Part shown: in pieces, positions 6,915-9,322 of the stretch
Position numbering within the stretch: position 1 is the first letter of the stretch
Layout of the letters: each line of letters begins with the position of its first letter
NCBI RefSeq assembly: GCF_958350005.1
Contig: NZ_CATWFF010000081.1
Location: forward strand, 1-9,322
Direction of reading: 5' to 3'
Origin: an uncultured Megasphaera sp.
GTDB lineage: Bacteria > Bacillota > Negativicutes > Veillonellales > Megasphaeraceae
Length of the DNA stretch: 9,322 nt
The notes under the pieces: generated by a model
What the model was told of the DNA's origin: nothing
The model's database searches: none
Seen by the model: only the letters and a program-made list of their open reading frames with translations
Translations under genes and position numbers: made by a program

Positions 6915-8375
6915 GGGGCAGCTCCTGCGACCGAAGCCGCTGCGCCAGCAGGAGCTGCACCGGTACAGGCAGCAGCTCCTGCTGGCGGCAAGACGCGCAT
7001 CGTCGTCATCGGCGCCGGCCCTGGCGGCTATGTGACCGCTATTAAAGCGGCTCAGCTTGGTGCCGATGTGGCTATCGTGGAAAGCGGCAGCGTCGGCGGC
7101 ACGTGCCTGAACGTCGGCTGTATTCCGACTAAGGCCCTTATTCACGCCACATCTCTGTATGAAGCCGTTGTCCATCAGGCTGCTCAGGTTGGTGTATCTG
7201 TTACGGGCGCATCCCTGGACTGGGGCAAGGCTCAGCAGTATAAAGCATCGATTGTCAAGCGCCTCGTCGGCGGCGTAGACGGCCTGCTCAAGGCCAACGG
7301 CGTCAAGAAATACACGGGCAAAGGCATCGTTAAAGATGCCCATACCGTACAGGTCGGCAGCGATACCATTACGGCCGATTACATCATCCTGGCTGTCGGC
7401 TCCGAGCCGGTTCACCTGCGCTTCCCCGGCGCGGATCTTCCCGGTGTCATCGACAGTACCGGTGCACTGGCTCTGGAACAGGTGCCTAAATCCATGGTTA
7501 TCATCGGCGGCGGTGTCATCGGCATCGAGTTTGCCTCCATGTTTGCCGCAGCCGGTGCGCAGTGCACCATTGTCGAAGCGCTGCCGAATATTCTGCCGCC
7601 AATTGACAAGGAAATTGTCGCCCTGGTACAGGCGGACCTGGAAAAACGGGGCGTCAAGATTCTGACCAATGCCAAAGTCGAATCCATTGAAGGCAGCGGT
7701 GCTGAACTGAGCGTTCACATGGACTATAACGGCCAGAAACAGGCCGTACAGGGAGAAAAGGTCATTATGGCTGTCGGCCGCCGGGCTCTGACAGGCGGCA
7801 TTGGCCTGGAAGAAGCCGGCGTCGCCCTGGAACGGGGCAAAGTCGTCACAGACGATCATTTCCAGACCAATATTCCCAGTATCTTCGCCATTGGCGACTG
7901 CAACGGCAAGATGATGCTGGCTCACGCCGCATCGGCTCAGGGCGTTGCTGCTGTTGAATACATCCTGACCGGCAAGGGCCATTACCACAGCGAAACCATT
8001 CCGTCATGCATCTACCTGGAACCGGAAGTAGCCAGCGTAGGCCTGAAAGAAGAAGATCTTCAGGCCAGGGGCATTGCCTACAGCTGCGGGAAATTCGCGC
8101 TGTCGGCCAACGGCAAGAGTCTCATCGAAAATGGCGGCGTCGGCCTGATCAAGATTCTGGCTGATACGAAATATGGTCAGGTTCTGGGCGTGCACATGTA
8201 CGGCCCGCGGGTTACCGATCTCATTGCCGCCTGTGCTCTGGCAATCCGGCTGGAATCGACAGTCGACGAACTGACTTCGACGATCTGGGCTCATCCGACC
8301 GTAGGCGAAGCCATTGGCGAAGCGGCAGAAGCCGTGTTCGGCAACGCCATTCACTGGCCGCCTAAGAAAAAATAA
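6660..8375 (+). CDS. acoL: Dihydrolipoamide dehydrogenase (E3) with N-terminal lipoyl domain
   Basis: This FAD enzyme reoxidises dihydrolipoamide on E2 and reduces NAD+. The 571 residues are about 100 more than a plain E3. Residues 1-80 are a lipoyl domain with K43, followed by an Ala-rich linker (84-110). The flavoprotein shows the FAD motif IGAGPGG (117-123) and redox-active C149/C154 in GGTCLNVGCIPTK. It also has the NAD motif GGGVIG (283-288), the second FAD contact IFAIGD (408-413), and the dimer-interface HPTVGE with H545/E550. All catalytic residues are present. From memory, the clostridial acetoin dehydrogenase E3 (C. magnum AcoL) has a similar N-terminal lipoyl domain, so the fusion supports the acetoin-type assignment. 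It is the last gene before the terminator. Confidence 0.95.
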   Translation: MAIEITMPQLGLTMTEGTVSQWLKHEGDAVKKGDEIVEIETDKISNIVEAHEDGVLLKIVAQEGDSLPVKAVLGYIGQPGEDVGGGAAPATEAAAPAGAAPVQAAAPAGGKTRIVVIGAGPGGYVTAIKAAQLGADVAIVESGSVGGTCLNVGCIPTKALIHATSLYEAVVHQAAQVGVSVTGASLDWGKAQQYKASIVKRLVGGVDGLLKANGVKKYTGKGIVKDAHTVQVGSDTITADYIILAVGSEPVHLRFPGADLPGVIDSTGALALEQVPKSMVIIGGGVIGIEFASMFAAAGAQCTIVEALPNILPPIDKEIVALVQADLEKRGVKILTNAKVESIEGSGAELSVHMDYNGQKQAVQGEKVIMAVGRRALTGGIGLEEAGVALERGKVVTDDHFQTNIPSIFAIGDCNGKMMLAHAASAQGVAAVEYILTGKGHYHSETIPSCIYLEPEVASVGLKEEDLQARGIAYSCGKFALSANGKSLIENGGVGLIKILADTKYGQVLGVHMYGPRVTDLIAACALAIRLESTVDELTSTIWAHPTVGEAIGEAAEAVFGNAIHWPPKKK

Positions 8376-8405
8376 GGCTATTCCTCAATTCATCCTATAC
8401 TATGG

Positions 8406-8443
8406 AAAAAGACGCTTTGCCCTGCCTGGTAAAGCGTCTTTTT
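8406..8443 (+). terminator. Strong intrinsic terminator ending the operon
   Basis: Thirteen bases (AAAAAGACGCTTT, 8406-8418) are perfectly complementary to 8431-8443, which ends in five T. The 12-nt loop can close a further three pairs (one G-U), leaving a 6-nt loop. It begins 30 nt after the E3 stop codon. The A-tract at its left side means it could also work on the opposite strand. The next gene's Shine-Dalgarno starts at 8445, directly after the T-run. Confidence 0.9.
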
Positions 8444-8456
8444 GAAAGGTGAGAGT

Positions 8457-9322
8457 ATGACAGAATTTATGCATTGCATTGCCAAGACGGCAGCGGCGCC
8501 GGGGAATCTGGCCGTTGTCCTTCAGCCCATACCTGTGCCCGGCCCCAACGATGTCCTCATCAAAGTCCATGCCGTTGCCCTGTGCGGCACAGACGTGCAT
8601 ATTGAAGACTGGACGCAATTTGCCAGTGACCGCATGAAGCCGCCCATGATTATTGGCCATGAATTTTCCGGTGAAATCGTCGCCATGGGGTCAGAGGTGC
8701 AGAATCTCCGCATTGGCGACGCCGTATCGGCAGAAACTCATATTGTCTGCCATCACTGTGATGCCTGCAGTCACGATGATTTTCATGTGTGCAGCCATAC
8801 CCGGACGATCGGCCTGTCCCGATCGGGGGCACTGGCAGAATATATCGTCATTCCTGCAGAAAATGCCGTCGTCTTTGATTCGTCTTTTTCCTGGGAAGTC
8901 CTGAGTCTGATGGAACCTTTTGTGGCGGCTGTACATGCGGCAACGGCCTTTCAGCTGGCCGGCAGTTCTGTCGTCATCGTCGGCTGCGGTCCTATTGGCG
9001 TCATGGCTGCTGCTATTGCCAGGCGCTGCGGCGCATCGCGGGTCATTGCCATTGAGCCTGTGCCCAACCGGCGGGAAAAGGCCCTGGAAATGGGCGCAGA
9101 CATAGTCATTGATCCGACCGGGGAAGATGTGACGAAGGCTGTACTGCAGGCCAACGACGGCCGTCCTGTTGACGTCGGCCTTGATTTTTCCGGCCATGTT
9201 GACGCCATTTCCGGCGCTTTGTCCTATTTGCGGCCTGCAGGCAATCTGGCGGTTCTGGGCTTGTCGGATCAGCCTCTTCAATTCCGGCTGGACGATTTCG
9301 TCTATCGCGGCATTACTCTCAA
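8457..9322 (+). CDS. L-threonine 3-dehydrogenase-like zinc MDR dehydrogenase (3' end outside window)
   Basis: The first 288 residues of a medium-chain zinc alcohol dehydrogenase are visible; family members run about 340-350. Catalytic zinc ligands are C43 (CGTDVHI), H68 and E69 (GHE), and probably E153 (MEPF). Structural zinc cysteines are C98, C101, C104 and C112. The NAD motif is VGCGPIG at 175-181, and E200 in AIEP suggests NAD over NADP. CGTDVHI and ETHIVC, with H95 at the place of the specificity-linked His of threonine dehydrogenase, favour that enzyme, which makes 2-amino-3-ketobutyrate. Against it, the usual GNAV is replaced by VAAV (156-159), so butanediol, polyol or other secondary alcohols remain possible. 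AAAGG at 8445-8449 is 7 nt before the ATG. The gene starts 13 nt after the terminator, so its link to the operon is uncertain. Confidence 0.85.
   Translation, partial: MTEFMHCIAKTAAAPGNLAVVLQPIPVPGPNDVLIKVHAVALCGTDVHIEDWTQFASDRMKPPMIIGHEFSGEIVAMGSEVQNLRIGDAVSAETHIVCHHCDACSHDDFHVCSHTRTIGLSRSGALAEYIVIPAENAVVFDSSFSWEVLSLMEPFVAAVHAATAFQLAGSSVVIVGCGPIGVMAAAIARRCGASRVIAIEPVPNRREKALEMGADIVIDPTGEDVTKAVLQANDGRPVDVGLDFSGHVDAISGALSYLRPAGNLAVLGLSDQPLQFRLDDFVYRGITL

Noticed and set aside
6636..7988. A 450-codon open frame on the minus strand opposite the E3 gene, and a 335-codon one at 2640-3647
   Set aside because: They lie antisense to clearly conserved genes, have no recognisable motifs, and follow from the strong G/C third-position bias of the real genes.
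1..9322. CRISPR arrays, tRNA or rRNA genes, insertion sequences, phage or defence genes
   Set aside because: None seen on either strand; nearly all the DNA is accounted for by metabolic genes and short gaps.

Overview
This window carries one tightly packed, rightward catabolic operon (167-8375) built around a complete 2-oxo-acid/acetoin-dehydrogenase-type multienzyme complex. It ends at a strong intrinsic terminator (8406-8443) and is followed by the 5' part of a zinc-dependent dehydrogenase gene that runs off the right edge. All genes are on the + strand. Gaps between the seven operon genes are only about 14-42 nt, and most starts have strong AGGAGG-like ribosome sites. The style suggests a fairly GC-rich anaerobic Firmicute: an AT-rich leader, strong Shine-Dalgarno sites, GTC/GGC/GCC-rich codons, and an E3 with an N-terminal lipoyl domain as I recall from clostridial acetoin systems. 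My best guess is a Negativicutes member such as a Megasphaera relative. This is inference; no marker gene is present.

Layout. 1-166 is an AT-rich leader with two weak sigma-A-like promoter candidates and an imperfect palindrome. Next come a GarR/3-hydroxyisobutyrate-dehydrogenase family reductase (167-1048) and a small metallo-beta-lactamase-fold hydrolase (1063-1830). They are followed by ThDP-dependent E1 alpha (1871-2833) and E1 beta (2868-3851), an MFS transporter of the anion:cation symporter (ACS) type (3891-5249), the E2 acyltransferase (5265-6617), and an E3 dihydrolipoamide dehydrogenase with its own lipoyl domain (6660-8375). After the terminator, an L-threonine-3-dehydrogenase-like MDR enzyme begins at 8457 and is cut by the window end.

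How the genes may work together. E1 alpha/beta would oxidatively cleave a 2-oxo compound or alpha-hydroxyketone, E2 would pass the acyl group to CoA, and E3 would reoxidise the lipoamide with NAD+. The E1 sequences look most like acetoin dehydrogenase. However, an ACS-type organic-anion importer sits between E1 and E2, and the operon opens with a semialdehyde reductase and a hydrolase. That fits an imported organic acid that is processed to an E1 substrate better than plain acetoin use. The true substrate cannot be read from the sequence.

Most notable points: the lipoyl domains of E2 and E3 are a DNA-level duplication (about 89% identical over 255 nt by my count, same Shine-Dalgarno spacing); E2 appears to have two tandem E3-binding domains; E1 alpha has an altered ThDP motif; and the last gene begins only 13 nt after the terminator.
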